DNA from: Ahaetulla prasina
Taxonomy: Eukaryota; Chordata; Lepidosauria; Squamata; Colubridae
Assembly: GCF_028640845.1 (NCBI RefSeq)
Contig: NC_080543.1
Span: 96,523,825-96,587,824 of the forward strand
Direction: 5' to 3'
Length of the DNA: 64,000 nt
Shown: piece by piece, positions 12,401 through 25,439 of the stretch
Numbering within the stretch: the first letter of the stretch is position 1
Layout of the letters: each line of letters starts with the position of its first letter
Position numbers and translations under genes: made by a program
Notes under the pieces: model-generated
What the model was told of the DNA's origin: nothing
Database searches by the model: none
What the model saw: the letters and a program-made list of their open reading frames with translations, nothing else

Positions 12401-13321
12401 TTTCTCAATTTTGTAATGTTTTATAATTTCAAGATTTGAGAGATCAAACATGACTTACATATTACATATGTAAATATACCTCATGGCAGCTTGCTGCCTC
12501 AGCTATATGTATGGTTATTTCTTAAACTAAGAAATCCCAAAAATAAGATGCTATGTTTCAATAGAACATTGATCTCATTCATTATGGCAACTTTGTAATA
12601 GCACCACTGGGGGCAGGATTAGCAGACCACAGCAAAATGCATAGACTTAATGATCCCGGTAAATTACACAGTCAATACTATACTGGTATTTATTTTAAGG
12701 TTACAAAGCAAATGAAGAATCATTTTTAGTGTTCTCTAAAATTTCTTCAATGGGATCCACAGCTTATCTTGCAAAAGGTTTTTCACCTCATAATAACTCA
12801 GAAATTTACAAATTAAAATTTGTGCAACTGTTATTTCCTGAATGAATAGTATTAGGCAACCATCATAAGACTACAGCAAAAGGACTTTCAGATTGATTCC
12901 ATGGTAGGATCTGGAGTCTTTTCCTTAAGTTATACAATACTTACCAATTTGTTTGGTCTCCATAGATTTGTAAGACCATTGACATAAGTGTTATTTCCTG
13001 CCCTTTCTAAACATTTTGTTTTGTATTTATATCAAGTTTCTTTGCAGATTACTGGTCCATTCATTCTCTATTGGCTAATGAAAAAAGGAATGTCTGATAT
13101 TTACTATCTTAATAATTTTTAAACTGCTTTATTGCAGTGTCCTGCAGTAATACTTTTTTTTAGTGACTAATTGGCAGTCCTTTGTGGCTCCTACTGCAAA
13201 TATTCAACAAATGCAAAGAACATTTGGAAAAATCTAGAAACATTGCAATAATATGAGCCTCAGTTACACAGTACATGTTTACAGTTAAGATTTAGATTCA
13301 TTTGCCCAGAATTTCTAGATA
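9491..13321. other. CHST10 downstream flank and 3' UTR
   Basis: Apart from an (AAT)n tract nothing is recognisable. The part next to 13321 should be 3' UTR of CHST10; its end is not identifiable. No coding frame has family features. Confidence 0.5.
11427..11450. repeat. (AAT)n microsatellite
   Basis: About eight tandem aat units. No other structure is associated with it. Confidence 0.95.
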
Positions 13322-13859
13322 CTAGTTTAGTAGAAAATCTGGTTCTTGATAGCCAAAAAGGTTAAAATCTCCTTCAAAGCGGGCATAAAGGCGCTTTATG
13401 TCTCTCTTGCTTATGCCTGAAAAATAGTGTTCCACTTTTGTTCTGTTATATATCGTTATGCCTGGAGGAATTGTAGGGTAAGATACCAGATGGTCAATCC
13501 CTGCTTCCTTTAAGATGTATGGTGCATCTTCCTCCAAAGTTTCATGATGTCCAATTACGCTATATGTTATTTCACAGGGGGCACATAGTTCAACATAGGT
13601 TACCCAATGAATTATATGATCTCCAAATTGTATATCTAACCATCGATGATTTGGATCACCTAGGTAGCGCACGAAGTCCTCAAATTGCAGTCCTTTAGTC
13701 TCAGTGCGATTCTTTCTATATTTTCGAATAATTCCAGGAGCAATTTCATGTCTATACCAAGGTTCAAATCTAGGATTGTGGACAAATTTATCCTTAAATG
13801 CAGAGATAAGCCTCTCAAAAGGATCTCTTACGATGAAGAACTTGAAATACAGTTTCAAT
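13322..13859 (-). CDS. CHST10: CHST10 coding exon 5 (3'-PB motif, C-terminus)
   Basis: Terminal coding exon, residues 180-358, after acceptor CCATTTAG. Contains [15 protein letters not shown] (3'-phosphate-binding site), the conserved [15 protein letters not shown] and [14 protein letters not shown] blocks, and ends EPDFLLN plus TAG. Candidate AATAAA signals for the minus strand occur downstream at about 13128-13133 and 12164-12169; which is used cannot be told from sequence. Confidence 0.96.
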
Positions 13860-16800
13860 CTAAATGGAAAACATAAGCAAAAATAGTATTTTAAAATTTA
13901 CTAAAAATTCAGTTTACAACAGTATTGATTTGCCCATATTCCTCTCTCAAATGACCATAGTAGCAAATGATGTGCAATTGAGGCATCACATAGTTAAGAC
14001 ACTTTACAAACTGGTTAAATGTACTTGTTAGGGAAATTTTAAAATAATACTTTTATTTTGCTGTTAAGCATTTTTGCACACTATTTAACTGAGAAATCTG
14101 CAAAAATTAAGATCTTTGATTGCTTCCAGTTATGTTCATCTAATGTCAGAATAGTATTATAGAACAGATGGTCCTCCTTTAATGATGTAATTGGGACTGG
14201 CAACTTATGACCATGTTGACTTAATAAGCACAGTTCCAGCAATTCCAATTAGTATCATTAAATGACTCCCACATGGTTGCAGCATCCCGCAGCCATTTGC
14301 AACTTTCTGCCAGGTTCTCCATTGACTTTCCTTGGTGGAAGTTAGCAATAAAAGTTACAAATGCTGTGATCATTGGAATGCAAGCTGGTTGCCAAGTGCT
14401 CCAATCATGATAACATGACTGTGGAATATGCTGATGACCACAAATGTGACGAACAGTTGAAAATCCCTTTGTTTATCATTACCATAACTTTGAATGGGTG
14501 CTGAAAAAAGACTATTGTAATTGGTTCCCAGACTGATAAAAACTGCTGGCTTCTCCATTTTAAGTAAAAGATCTACCTCCTTGCTTTTAGAAAGAAAGAA
14601 AGAAGGCTCTTAGAAAGAAAATTGAGGAGTTTGTGTCTATCATGCAGGTATCTATTGCTGCTAAATGCAGAATGTTGAAATTCTTAACAACACTATACTT
14701 TTCTTCTCAATAAATTTTGTTAAAGAGAGCTCCTTGAGAATATTGTTTGGAAAGAATCAGGCATTGTTTGGCCACTGTTAGTTAGGCAATGGCCAAAGAA
14801 CCTGACAGGAATCTGTTAGCAGGATTTACTCAAAGTTGTATGTCATATAAATCTGTTCCAAAAAGTGCATAATAAACTTCTATCACTGAACAGAAGTCTG
14901 TTCACTTAATGTTGAATGCACCTGTTAAAATAGCTGGCTATTTAAAAAAAAAAGCAAAAAATAAAGACAGAGATGAAATGAAATCAAATTATACAAATAA
15001 TTTGTCCTTAAAAGTCTATTTAAAGAGATGACAATGTCTTTAATGACATTTTTTCTTATAGTCCTGCTCCTAGGACTATACAGGTAATCCTTGCTTAGTT
15101 GACTGCCTCATTTAGCAACTATTTACAATTATGACAGTGATGAAGAAGATACTTTATGATCAATCCTCATGTTTATGATCTTGCTAGTCCCAATTGGAGC
15201 AACTAAACAAAGATTTCCTGTACTCAAATTATTTTTTCAGTGTTATATCTTATTTTTAAAGATGCAAATGCTATCAAGGCCACTTATGAATATCATTTAT
15301 TATCAAGATTAAGAATTATTATTTTTTAAAAATGAAGTAATAACTGTAACCATCACTCTGTTTGTTTTCACAGAACTATTGCTTGTAAAGGTCTCTGTTT
15401 TTTTGTGTAGGGAGTGTCAACTCCATCCTTGCTTCCACATGATTTCTTAGAAATCCCAAAGCAGTACTTTACAGCTATACTCTCTCTTCTAAAGTCAAGA
15501 TGCGACATGCAAAAATAACAAAAACTGATCTTTATTACAATTTTAATGCTTTTTATATAACTGTGAGCCTATACAGGGACAACACAGATCCTCATCCAAA
15601 GCTATAATACAGGTAGTCCTAGATTTACAACAGCACTGAAAAGTGATTTATGACAATTTTTCACACTTATGACCCTTGCAGCATTCCCATGTCACATGAT
15701 TTACATTCAGATGCTTGACAACTGGTTTCATATTTATGATGTTGTGGTGTCCTGGGATCACATGATACCCTTTTGCAATCTTCTGACAAGCAAACTTAAT
15801 GTAGAAGCCAGATTCGCTTAATAACTGTGTTACTAACTTAACAACTGCAACGGTTCACTGTGGCAAGAAAAATTGTAAAATGGGACAAAACTCACTTAAT
15901 AAATTTCTCACTTAGCAACATAAATTCTGGGCTCAAATTGTGGTTGTAAGTCGAGGACTACCTGCAAAACCTTTTCTGATTATTGCTTCTATTTAAGAGT
16001 ATGGGAGTGGGCAGCTATAATACATTTAAATAAATAATAATAAACTGCACAAATGATCAAAAATGAAATTTTCATAAAGGAAAGAGTTTTCAAAGACACA
16101 TTAAAATACTACTTACCTTTTTTTAATTTCAGAATCACTGAAGGAAGATAAGCGTGGCAGACCATTCTTCTCATGGTCATGCACAATGTTTTCAGGGATC
16201 TCGTTGATGGAAGGAAAAGCTCCTGAAGAAATAAGTTAGAACTTGCTCTTATAATGGCACCTTTCAGTCTATTCCCATTATGATCTACACTAGCAGCTGT
16301 CATGATTATTCATTTGGTATTAGGTAAAAAGGTAAAGACAAGTCAGGCTTTGGTGACTTCATGAAAATGTCCATCAAGTAGTTTACTGCTGCCTACTTAT
16401 GGAATACTTTTCTACTTTACGGTCCAGTCTCCATGTCCTGATATGTTATTAAGTTCTCATCGTCCTACAATCCAGGCCTGGATCCCAAATTGCTAAAATA
16501 CCAAAAATGGAAAGCTCAATGAATTGTCTTCATCACAAGTCTCCATGTAAAAGCATGTTGCGACAATCTAGGGTTTCTATTCAAAGACTCCTGGAGTCTG
16601 CATATTGGAGTAACTAATCCCTTTCAGCTGTCAGCATGCCAGATAACATTCTATGCGTGCAAGGTATTTTATCCCAAAGTCTGACCAATTGCTGAATCTA
16701 GAACTGCAACAGCTGGATCCAAAAATTCTGGGTCAATTGTACTAGTTTTTTTTAGATATGGGCAGAAAGCCAGATTCCTAATTCTGACATGTGATTAGCC

Positions 16801-19800
16801 AATTCCCTGATTTCATACTACCCACAGAGTTATGTGTATCTCTCCATTATAGCCTTATGCCTGAAAAGTATATAAGCCAGAGTACAAGCATGCAGGTAGT
16901 TTAGCAAGTTTGGCCTGTCCTTAAGCCAAAATCTAATATTGTAGAAATCTGTTTGTACACTAGGACTTTCTTTTCCTTTAGTTGTAATAACAGATCTCTT
17001 GTCATCTTGTCTGCTCCAAAGGGTCTCCAACTTTTAAAAAAGACTCTGACTGGACCTATTAGGTCCACTGTCAGAAAGAATTCCATCAACAGAAGACCTT
17101 AATTACAATATTTTAATTATAGCCCCCAAAGTCAAATTATTCAAAGCAATAGTGTCCACATCGAATGGAGCTGATTTTATAATATAGTAGAGCTGAATCT
17201 GTCTCACTGCCTACTTTGTTTTATATTAAAATCAAAGGTGCTACTAAAATAAATTAAAATTTTATTACTTTATTTTATAGTGGTTTCTTAGTGTTTGTTA
17301 TTTTTACAAATTATTTCATTTTTTAATTATAATTTGCCCTGAACTAAATGTTACCAATAATTCAAAATGGATTCAATGAAACTGTGATAACAAATAAAGC
17401 AGAAACCCATCTATATCTATATCTCTGTCTGTCTGAGGTAGATGTGGTGCTACTGCTTCTGTGATTTAAAATAAAATTGAACATTCTACCAAAAAACTTG
17501 TATATATATCCTAAAGATGGTGTTAGGTGCAAGTAATAAATTGCTCAATTCTTTAAAAATGGATATAAACACTTAAACTATTGATTTGTATTAATTTCAG
17601 CCATGGAAACCGTCATTTTCAAGTAGACATTAAAATATGGAAATACATTGCAAACATTTTTGCAATCATCCTTTTCTTCCTCCCTTATCTCGAAGCTGCA
17701 TTTTGATCAAATTTTATGTTGTGAAGAATCCTGGGAGCTTGAGAGCTTTAAATTAAACCTTTAAATTTAAGGTACCTGTGATATCTTAGTTGTCTAACTT
17801 TAAAAGGTTAGCAGAATAGCTAGCACTGGGCTAGGATATTTGAAGCAGCTTTCAAGCAAAATATAAAATGCCCAAAATAAATATGTATTCCACTGAATCA
17901 TGTTATTTTTATATTTTGCTGTTAGAATTTTTTGAAATCTTTTTTTTCCTAAGCAAACACACATTTGGGATTTTAAAAGTTAACTAAGTACCATTTAAAA
18001 CAATCAAGACTTTCTTCCACTGAGTATTGCCAACTTTTGGAGTTTGACAAAAGAGGATCTTGTGCTTGTCACATACAAAAATTCGGTCCAAAACAAACTT
18101 GGAAACTGCAGTATGGGTGAGGTTTTTCAGAGATGCATCTTGGCAGACATTCCTGAGTAGTTCAAGCCTCTCTATGTGGACCAAGCCTTCATGTACAAGG
18201 TCTTCAGATAGAGCTTTTCCTATTGTCTTGATATGAAAATTGATTGGGATGGCAGAAGAGAAGAACAAAAATCATTTTGCATTTCAACGTTAACTCATAC
18301 AAGAAAATCTAGCACTTCAAATGTATTCAGATAGTCCTTGACTTACATCCATTTGTTTACTGATCTTTCAAAATTACAACAGCACTGAAAAAAGTGACTT
18401 AGGACCATTTTCACATAACCTTTGTAGCATCCTCATAGTCACATGATTTAAAATTCAGATGTTTGGCAACTGGCATGTATTTATGATAGTTGCAGTGTCC
18501 CAGGGTCATGTGATCACATTTTGCGACCATCTGACAACCAAAGTCAATTAGGAAGTCAGATTAATTTAACAACTGTTACTAATTTAACCATAGCAGTAAT
18601 TCACTTAACTGTAGCAAGAAAGGTTGCAAAATGGGGCAAAATTCACTTAACAACTGTCTTGCTTAGAAATTTTGGGCTCAATTGTGATCGTAAGTTGAGG
18701 ACTACCTGTACCAAGTTTCTAAAGGTCAGTATCACAGTATTACTGTCTTTTGAAATAGCGATTTCTGTCAAGCTGATGCGAAGTAATTTGATTTCAGCAG
18801 TAAGGAAACAAAATAAAATTTTAGAAATTGAAGCTACAAATAAATGGGGAGCACAAACAAAACAATATTCTAAATGTGGACTAAAATGAATGAATATTTT
18901 TTTCTGATCATAGAAAAAGGAAGATGGTGTTCACTTTACTGATTAAAAATAGAAATTATGCAAAAATGGTGCACATTGGTAGTGTTTAAATTTAAATGAA
19001 AAACTGAAGGACAATTTAGAAATTTACAGAACTTCTAAACGTGTTCTAAAAGCTGATACAGAACGTGGTACTCCAGATTATTGTTATTATAATCTGTTAT
19101 TATGTTCAACAGATTCCCAGATAAGCATACTTAGGAATGTATCCCCAATTATATACAAAAATATAAAATATTGTGTTTTAAAATATGAATATAACCCAAT
19201 AACATAACAAAATTTTAATTCATCAAACAATACCAAAATAGTTTTTAAAAATAAAACTCCTCAATTCCTGGACAATAAAGCAAGGGAAAATTGCTTTTGA
19301 ACAGAAGGCAGTACAGATGGTTACAGTGATGTTTTGCTCATAAATCTCTATACTATTTGGCTGACTGATTCTAAGAACCAGTTACAATCTAACACAATGA
19401 AATATAACATAGAGAACTCTGCAACCATACCATTTATTTAGCCTTTCGACCTGTCCCTTTTATATACCTGAAACTGTCCCGGCAGCCTCTTCTCTTTTGT
19501 TACGTGATCTTTTCCTACTTCAGTTATAGTTGTTGGTATTACTGGCTCTTGCTTGGCACCATGAACTAGATGAAGAAAACAGAACAACTGAATAAGAACA
19601 ATCTTTTTTTTCTTTATACTGCATAAACAATTTGATTGATCACAAGTATATAATTATAATTAAATTACACTTTAAATAGGACACAAATTATTTAAAAAAA
19701 CTAATGTCATGATTTGGAAAACCTTAGTGTAATGAACTCTGTAAACCAGGTTCTCCAAACTTGTCACCTTACATGTATTGAGACAATACAGTACTCCCCA

Positions 19801-20616
19801 TCTTCTCAGAGTTACCGTATGTTTGTGCTGTTTGTTAAACCAAGTCTGAAAAGATGTCATTTTTACCACAAGGACTGAATTTTAGACTAGGGAGGAACAT
19901 AAAAAAGGGAAATCTCACAAAATCATGTAAGTGTTGCAAAGTTGATTGGAAGATACTAACTTGGTATAGTGTTTCTAATGAAGACCATTCTCCTAGTCTA
20001 TGAAAGGGAACAGGGATAGAAGTATCTAATAGAACTAAGCAAAAACCTTCCCTATAGGACAGGACATATGTGATTTTAACGTCTATGCACAAGTATTATA
20101 GGTTAAATTGAAAAGGAACAATACACAAAATGCTCAGATATGTCAAAATCAGTATCTACCTTTCCATATAAAATTAAAATTCTATCAAATCTTTGTTTCA
20201 CTTTCATTTTCCTAGATAGTGCTCAATGTTGAAAGAAATAAGGAATAATTGTAACATTCAACATTTAGACTTTTTAGACAAAGAAAAGAAAAAGCCAAGA
20301 AAAGTGGAAATCGCCTTCATTAAGTATTTTTCACTGTTGCAACTCACAGGGAAGCTGTAGAATCATTTAGGTTTATTCTGAAGTCAACATAATGAAAATA
20401 TGAATGGGTAAGAAAAAAGAAAACTAGAAGATCGTTTAACTTTTCTTACACTGTTTTGGACACAAAAATGTTCAGCGATTACTTGTATTAATAAGAATAA
20501 AGTTGGTTCAACTTACCATCAGGATCTTTGAAGGTCAATGTGATGAACTTGCTAGCAACCATGAACATGAATATTACCCAAAAGCATGCAGCTAACAGCA
20601 GCCACCGGTGGTGCAT
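13322..20616 (-). CDS. CHST10: Carbohydrate sulfotransferase 10 (HNK-1 sulfotransferase), 5 coding exons, 358 aa
   Basis: Golgi type II membrane enzyme that transfers sulfate from PAPS to the terminal glucuronic acid of the HNK-1 glycan on neural glycoproteins and glycolipids (family knowledge). Joining 20616..20517, 19565..19468, 18226..17992, 16222..16117 and 13859..13322 gives 1077 nt in one frame, 358 residues plus stop; I recall 356 for human. Visible parts: a short cytoplasmic tail (MHHRW), a membrane anchor at about residues 6-26, a variable stem at 34-70, the 5'-phosphosulfate site [12 protein letters not shown] (126-137), the 3'-phosphate site [13 protein letters not shown] (189-201), N-glycosylation sequons such as NLT (101) and a C-terminus ending in FLLN. 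Every boundary has AG acceptors and GT donors with matching phase. The stem exon is the divergent part; the catalytic region is highly conserved. The gene diverges from NMS. Start chosen at the ATG of MHHRW because it matches the known N-terminus; 18 codons upstream are open but probably 5' UTR. Confidence 0.96.
15610..15964 (-). mobile_element. TIR MITE, 'agtcctcgacttac' family, in CHST10 intron
   Basis: Begins caggtagtcctagattta and ends taagtcgaggactacctg, inverted repeats of about 20 bp. The interior contains family phrases such as gtgatcacatg-like and cttaacaactg segments shared with the copies at 18328 and 23006. Superfamily unknown to me; no transposase. Confidence 0.75.
16117..16222 (-). 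CDS. CHST10: CHST10 coding exon 4
   Basis: Encodes residues 145-179 ([20 protein letters not shown] and the following SSFSD region), 106 nt. Acceptor TTTCTTCAG, donor AG/GTAAGT, ends in phase 2. No single open frame reveals it in full; it was found by walking the gene structure. Confidence 0.93.
17992..18226 (-). CDS. CHST10: CHST10 coding exon 3 (5'-PSB motif)
   Basis: Encodes residues 67-144 (235 nt, ends phase 1 at a GGTACTT donor). It carries [10 protein letters not shown], the conserved [17 protein letters not shown] block and the PAPS 5'-phosphosulfate-binding site [13 protein letters not shown]. The acceptor is ATATCAAG, so the open frame upstream ([11 protein letters not shown]) is intron. 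Confidence 0.95.
18328..18708 (-). mobile_element. TIR MITE, 'agtcctcgacttac' family, in CHST10 intron
   Basis: Starts cagatagtccttgactta and ends taagttgaggactacctg. The interior is collinear with the 15610 copy. It lies about 100 bp upstream of coding exon 3 and is followed by TA. Confidence 0.78.
19468..19565 (-). CDS. CHST10: CHST10 coding exon 2 (luminal stem)
   Basis: Encodes residues 34-66, starting VHGAKQEP. Acceptor TTCATCTAG, donor GTATAT, 98 nt, which completes the split codon and ends in phase 0. The sequence is polar and poorly conserved, as expected for the stem between membrane anchor and catalytic domain. Confidence 0.9.
20517..20616 (-). CDS. CHST10: CHST10 coding exon 1 (start codon, membrane anchor)
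   Basis: Encodes residues 1-33: MHHRW followed by a hydrophobic transmembrane anchor and the juxtamembrane TLTFKDPD. The exon ends GATG before the donor GTAAGT (20516 downward) and leaves phase 1. The acceptor of this exon lies upstream in 5' UTR; candidate AGs are near 20645-20660. Confidence 0.95.
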
Positions 20617-21932
20617 GATGTCAGATATGAGCCATGTAACTTCTGTTAGTTTCTGCTTTTTAAAAGCCACAAAAATAAGTTAATGTGAACCCTTTTGTTT
20701 ATTTTATAAGCAGTCTCTACAAGTAACAAAAGATATTTGAAATACAGGATACACTAATAAGAGGTCTAACAGCATAGCCTTTAAACTACCTATGGTGTTT
20801 GTCTTCCTGTTGTACTATTATTTTTGCTGAAAAGAGAAACCCATTTAGTTGCCCTAAATTTCAGTATGTTCTTATCTACATGGAGAATTAAAGAAATGTT
20901 CCTATATAACAAAGCAAAGTTTGAATGCAAAAAAATGGGGTGGTGGTGGATGCAGCTTAGAGATTTTAATGTATTTTTGCATGGATAGAAGAAAAATGAA
21001 GTTCCCCTTCATTGTTATTAAGTTTACTGCGTAACCATTCAGATTTACAATATTATTTGCCATCCTGAACATATTTGAGTAGGTTAATTTTAAAATTGAG
21101 AATTTATTTATGCTGGAGAAAGAGAGGCTTTAGCAATAATATCAAAGGTTATAGAATTAGACTTCAAGTGCTACTGAGCTCAGTAAGCAAGCGTAGTTGA
21201 TGAAGTATCTTGACATAAAAAAAATAATTCCCTAAACTTATTTTTCTGATTTTCTCAAAATTAAAAGGTAATTTTGCAATTGATTTTAAAACTTTCCCCC
21301 CATTATCAGGTAATTTTGTAAATACATACAGATGTGCTTGTTTCTATGAAGGACTCAATCTTCTCATGAATAAATCAGTTTTTAATGAGCCCTATCAAAA
21401 ATGCTGCTTGCACCATGCTCACTCATAACAGATTTGTAAAATTTACTTGCCAGAATTAAGAAGCCCAATTACCATGCAATCATATATTATTCAGAATAAG
21501 CTCAATGGGACTCTACTCAATGATGTGTATAATAACAGCATACTCCCTCTTTGGTAACATAACGTCACAATGCAGCTGAGGATTTTCATATATTATTATA
21601 TGTGATCTATAACAGAATACATTTTGCTATAGGTGGATAAACATGTTACTTTTGTTTTTTTCACATAAAACCTCTATAACTGCTTAAACACTTGATGTAT
21701 TTGGTAGAAGCTACAGAAATTCTTTGGGGAAGTTGTGTACATTTCTTTGCAGTGACAGCGTAGTAGCCACTGCTTTTGTCGTCAAGTATCAATCCTTAGC
21801 TGTTTCAAACCTATCAGGTGATGGAAGATGGCTTGTATGGGTTGATTATTCTTCACAAAGGCTCCAACATATGGGAAAAGACCCCCAGGAAGGAATTAGT
21901 TCAGGATGCCTCCAGACCGGCCAGGTCAAGCA

Positions 21933-22231
21933 CAATGGTGAAATTCAAAAATTTTTTACGACCAGTTCTGTGGGCTTGGTGGGCATGGTGTGGCTTGATG
22001 GGCGTGGCAGGGGAAGGACACTGCAAAATCTCCATTCCCATCCCACTCCAGGGGAAGGATACTGCAAAATCTCCATTCCCACCCCACTCCAGGGGAAGAA
22101 TATTGCAAAATTTCCATTCCCACCACACTCTGGGGCCAGCCAGAGGGGGTATTTGCCGGTTCTCTGAACTACTCAAAATTTACGCTACTGGTTCTCCAGA
22201 ACATGTCAAAACCTACTGGATTTCACCCCTG
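21933..22231. mobile_element. hAT-type MITE with internal 41-bp tandem repeats
   Basis: 299 bp between two perfect copies of the 8-bp target duplication gtcaagca (21925-21932 and 22232-22239). The right end is tggatttcacccctg; the left end is caatggtgaaattc, its imperfect inverse. Three 41-bp units fill 22009-22131. Confidence 0.85.
22009..22131. repeat. 3 x 41-bp tandem repeat
   Basis: Units 22009-22049, 22050-22090 and 22091-22131, each beginning aggggaag and ending cactc(c/t), differing at a few positions. They lie inside the hAT MITE. Confidence 0.93.
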
Positions 22232-22384
22232 GTCAAGCACCAAGTAGGAGGCATTCAAACTTGGCCAGAACTGCTCAGCTGTGCCAGGATAGCTGCGTCA
22301 GAAAATGCAGCAGGCCTGAAATAAAGCAGGGAGGAAGGTGGGGATGGAGGGGATTAGAGTGAAGCCAACACAAAGAAGATAGTG

Positions 22385-22830
22385 ATCCCTGAGATAGACA
22401 GTTCATTTCATTTATTTATTTGATTGTTTCTTTCTTTGTTTTATTAATTTATTTGTGACTCTGGGTGGCTTACAGTATTAAAAGTATTAAAATAAAAATA
22501 GACAAAGTATTTCTAAAACACTAAAAATTGGAAAATACTATCAAAAATAGAATTATAGTTAAAAGATGGGGATTGAGGGAGCAGGATGCACAGGGGGAAG
22601 TGGGATTCACAACCACCGCCAGTGTGACGCTTCCTTTTGGGTTCCCCAGGCCATCTAGAAGTACCAGGTCTTCAGCCTCTTATACAAGTTCAAAAGGGTG
22701 GAGCCTATCTCACTGCAGGAGTTCAGAGGTTCGAAAGGGCAGGCACCACTGCAGAGACCCATCTCCTGGACCCTGCCAGCCAGAATTCCTTGTCTGACAG
22801 GGCCTGCAGCATGCCTCCTCTGCTGACACA
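22385..22830 (-). mobile_element. L2-like LINE 3' end, old copy
   Basis: The minus strand ends with the family's tail (taagccacccagagtc then A/T-rich aaataaat). At 22630-22800 the strand has the diverged C-terminal/3' coding stretch seen at 5.8 kb and 37.9 kb (gttccccag, gttcagaggttcgaaagg, cctgacagg). No frame survives. Confidence 0.55.
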
Positions 22831-23005
22831 GGTGTGGTGGGGTACATATATTACATTGACCTCAGCATAAGACAAAACTGAGTACTAGTATTTTATTAAG
22901 AATTTGGCTTAATTATGTATATTAATTTTATAAAATAATTACCATTTTTACTATCCACTGATACTAATTAATTTAATATGGGCAAGGAAAAGAATTGAAA
23001 TTAAT

Positions 23006-23395
23006 GTATAGTCCTTGACTTACAACCACAATTGAATCCAAAATTTCTGTTGTTCAGAGAGACATTTAAGTGCGTTTTATCCCACTTTACGACCTTTCTT
23101 GCCACAGTTGTTAAGTGAATCACCGCAGTTGATAAGTTAGTAACCCAGTTGTTAAGTGAATTTGGTTTCCTCATTGACTTTGCTTGTCAGAAGCTCGCAA
23201 AAGGTGATCACATGACTCGGGGATACAGCAATGGTCATAAATATGAGTCAATTGCAAAGCATCTGAATTTTTATCACATAATCATAGGGGTGCTACAAAA
23301 GTTGTTAAGTGTGAAAAATGGTCATAAGTCACTTTTTCAGTGCTGTTGTAACTTTGAATGGTTACTAAATAAACTGTTGTAAATCGAGGACTACC
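23006..23395 (+). mobile_element. TIR MITE, 'agtcctcgacttac' family
   Basis: Starts tagtccttgacttacaac and ends tgtaaatcgaggactacct. The interior has gttgttaagtgaat twice and gtgatcacatgact. It is the most complete copy in direct orientation, and lies in the long first intron of CHST10. Confidence 0.78.
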
Positions 23396-23798
23396 TTGAC
23401 TTATAACTAGTTGCTTAGCAACTGCTGGAAGTCACAACAGCCCCCCCCCAAAAAAGGTACTTATGATCCCATTCCAAATTTCTGTCAGATGGTCACATGA
23501 TCATATTTTTGGTGACTATCAACTGAACAATATTTACAGCAATTTCAAGCACCTGTGGTCACATGATTATGATTTACAATGTTTTTGATGAAAATCATCA
23601 TTTGCTTCCAGTTTTCAGCAAAAATGCCTCATAACAAACAATAGGCTTGTGCAATGACTGCGGTGTTTGCTTAACGTCCGCTGCAAAAAAGATCATAAAA
23701 TTGGGTTGGTCATATGATGACTCACATTATAACCTTCATGGCTTATGATTATTAATTGGCAGGCTTCATTATAGTCGTAAGTCAAGGACTACCTGTAA
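23396..23798 (+). mobile_element. Second, more diverged MITE of the same type, abutting the first
   Basis: Begins tgacttataactagttgc and ends cgtaagtcaaggactacctg. It shares the ends and the tggtcacatgat-type interior phrases with the copy immediately to its left but is much more diverged, so it is an older insertion. Confidence 0.6.
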
Positions 23799-25439
23799 AA
23801 AGATTCTTAGCTTTGGCCTAAAGACCAATTGTATTTTCATATGGAGGGAAATGTTTTGATGCAAAGGAAAAGGTTCTCCTTCACTGCAGAACTTCCAGCT
23901 CCTCTCCTGTTCTAGGGACTGATGAAACAAAAATTAATATGCTCTTTACTCCTGCTTTACAGCATCAAGAAACTCCCATGTGGCTCACAGCTCAGCAGTC
24001 TCAATACCAGATTTTGACAAATGCCTAAATCTATGGCCATCAATCGAAATTTCCCTATCCCAGATTTGGGAGCAGAACGGGTGGACATTTTTTCCTGCTA
24101 AATAGTGAAGGTTTCAGGTGATGTGGAAAATAAAAATAAAGCAAATCAGTCACTTTTCCTAACCTGTCCTACAGTAAAGACCCATTAATTTGAAATAGGC
24201 AGCTGTATAAATTTGATTAATTTATTAATAAATAACTATAACAGTACTCATGAGGGCTATGTAACATAAATAGGCCCCAAGGAAAATGCTTGTTACACAT
24301 TCATGAGAAAGAACCTAATAAATCAGAAGTGAGGAATTGGGATTAGACCTAGCACCTCTGCACATTATTAGACACTCTGTTCTTACAGCACTACAGTATT
24401 GTTCTTGTGTTTTTATTTTTGTATGGAATTCATTTTATAATATATTTTTCATATGAGTCACCAATTCATTTTTAATTTTCCTAGAATGCAAAGAATATTT
24501 AATAAATATGGATATTCAACATATTTGGTGCCATTTTGGTAAATACTTTTTCATTACAATTAGTACAGGCAAGTGTGATTTTTAAGGACAAATGATAAAA
24601 ATTCTATTTCTAGTAGATTTTGGATGCAAAATACATTAAAAAAATCAGTGAAAAAACATACCACCAATGTGGCTTTGACTGTGGTTCAGGGAACAATTAG
24701 CCTTTGGAACATGCAATGTCTATCACAAAAAGTTTTTCCAATTTTTTTTATCAACCAATTTTTGGACAAAACTTTCAAAACTGCCATTTAATTTATTTCA
24801 TAGATTCTTGGATTGTGCAATCAAAATACATGAAACACTAACATTAATAGAAATATTAATACTGTATTCTTACTTCAGTCACAACTAACAAAGCTCTGAA
24901 TTTCCTAGCAAATAAGCAAAGAAAAATTGGTAGACTATTAATTTTTTCAAGTTATTTTCACTCAGGATCAGTTATTTTTTGTCTCTGTATCAAGGTTAAG
25001 TTGATTGTGTTAGAGAGCTAGATTAACACTACATATTGAGCAAAAGAACAAGAGATTGTGGCATTTCAAAATAACAATTTTACTACAGTATATGCACATA
25101 TACACTAGTGTTTTGGAACAAACTTTCAGACATTTGATAATTTCATAATTATTAGATAATCTCACCATCTAGTGGAGAGAAAACCCCACAGAAAAATGAG
25201 AAACATATGTCAATAAATATGCTGTCAATTGCCTATTTTTATCATTGGAAAGAACTTATTTACAGAACTGTAAATTTACTGATCTACTCTGACAACTCCT
25301 AGCAGAGGATAACTCCCTAATGTAATCGATAAAAAATAACTAGAAATACTCCTGCGAAACTATGAGTTGCAAGTAAAACTTTAACAGAATTCCAATCTCT
25401 TGACCAAAAGGCAAGCTTCCTAAAAAACAGTAGTGAAGT

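Noticed and set aside
13685..13886. Plus-strand frames opposite CHST10 exon 5
   Set aside because: Shadows of the conserved minus-strand exon.
17993..18268. Upstream part ([11 protein letters not shown]...) of the exon-3 frame as an alternative start
   Set aside because: Precedes a good AG acceptor, breaks the phase-matched join and has no counterpart in the known protein.
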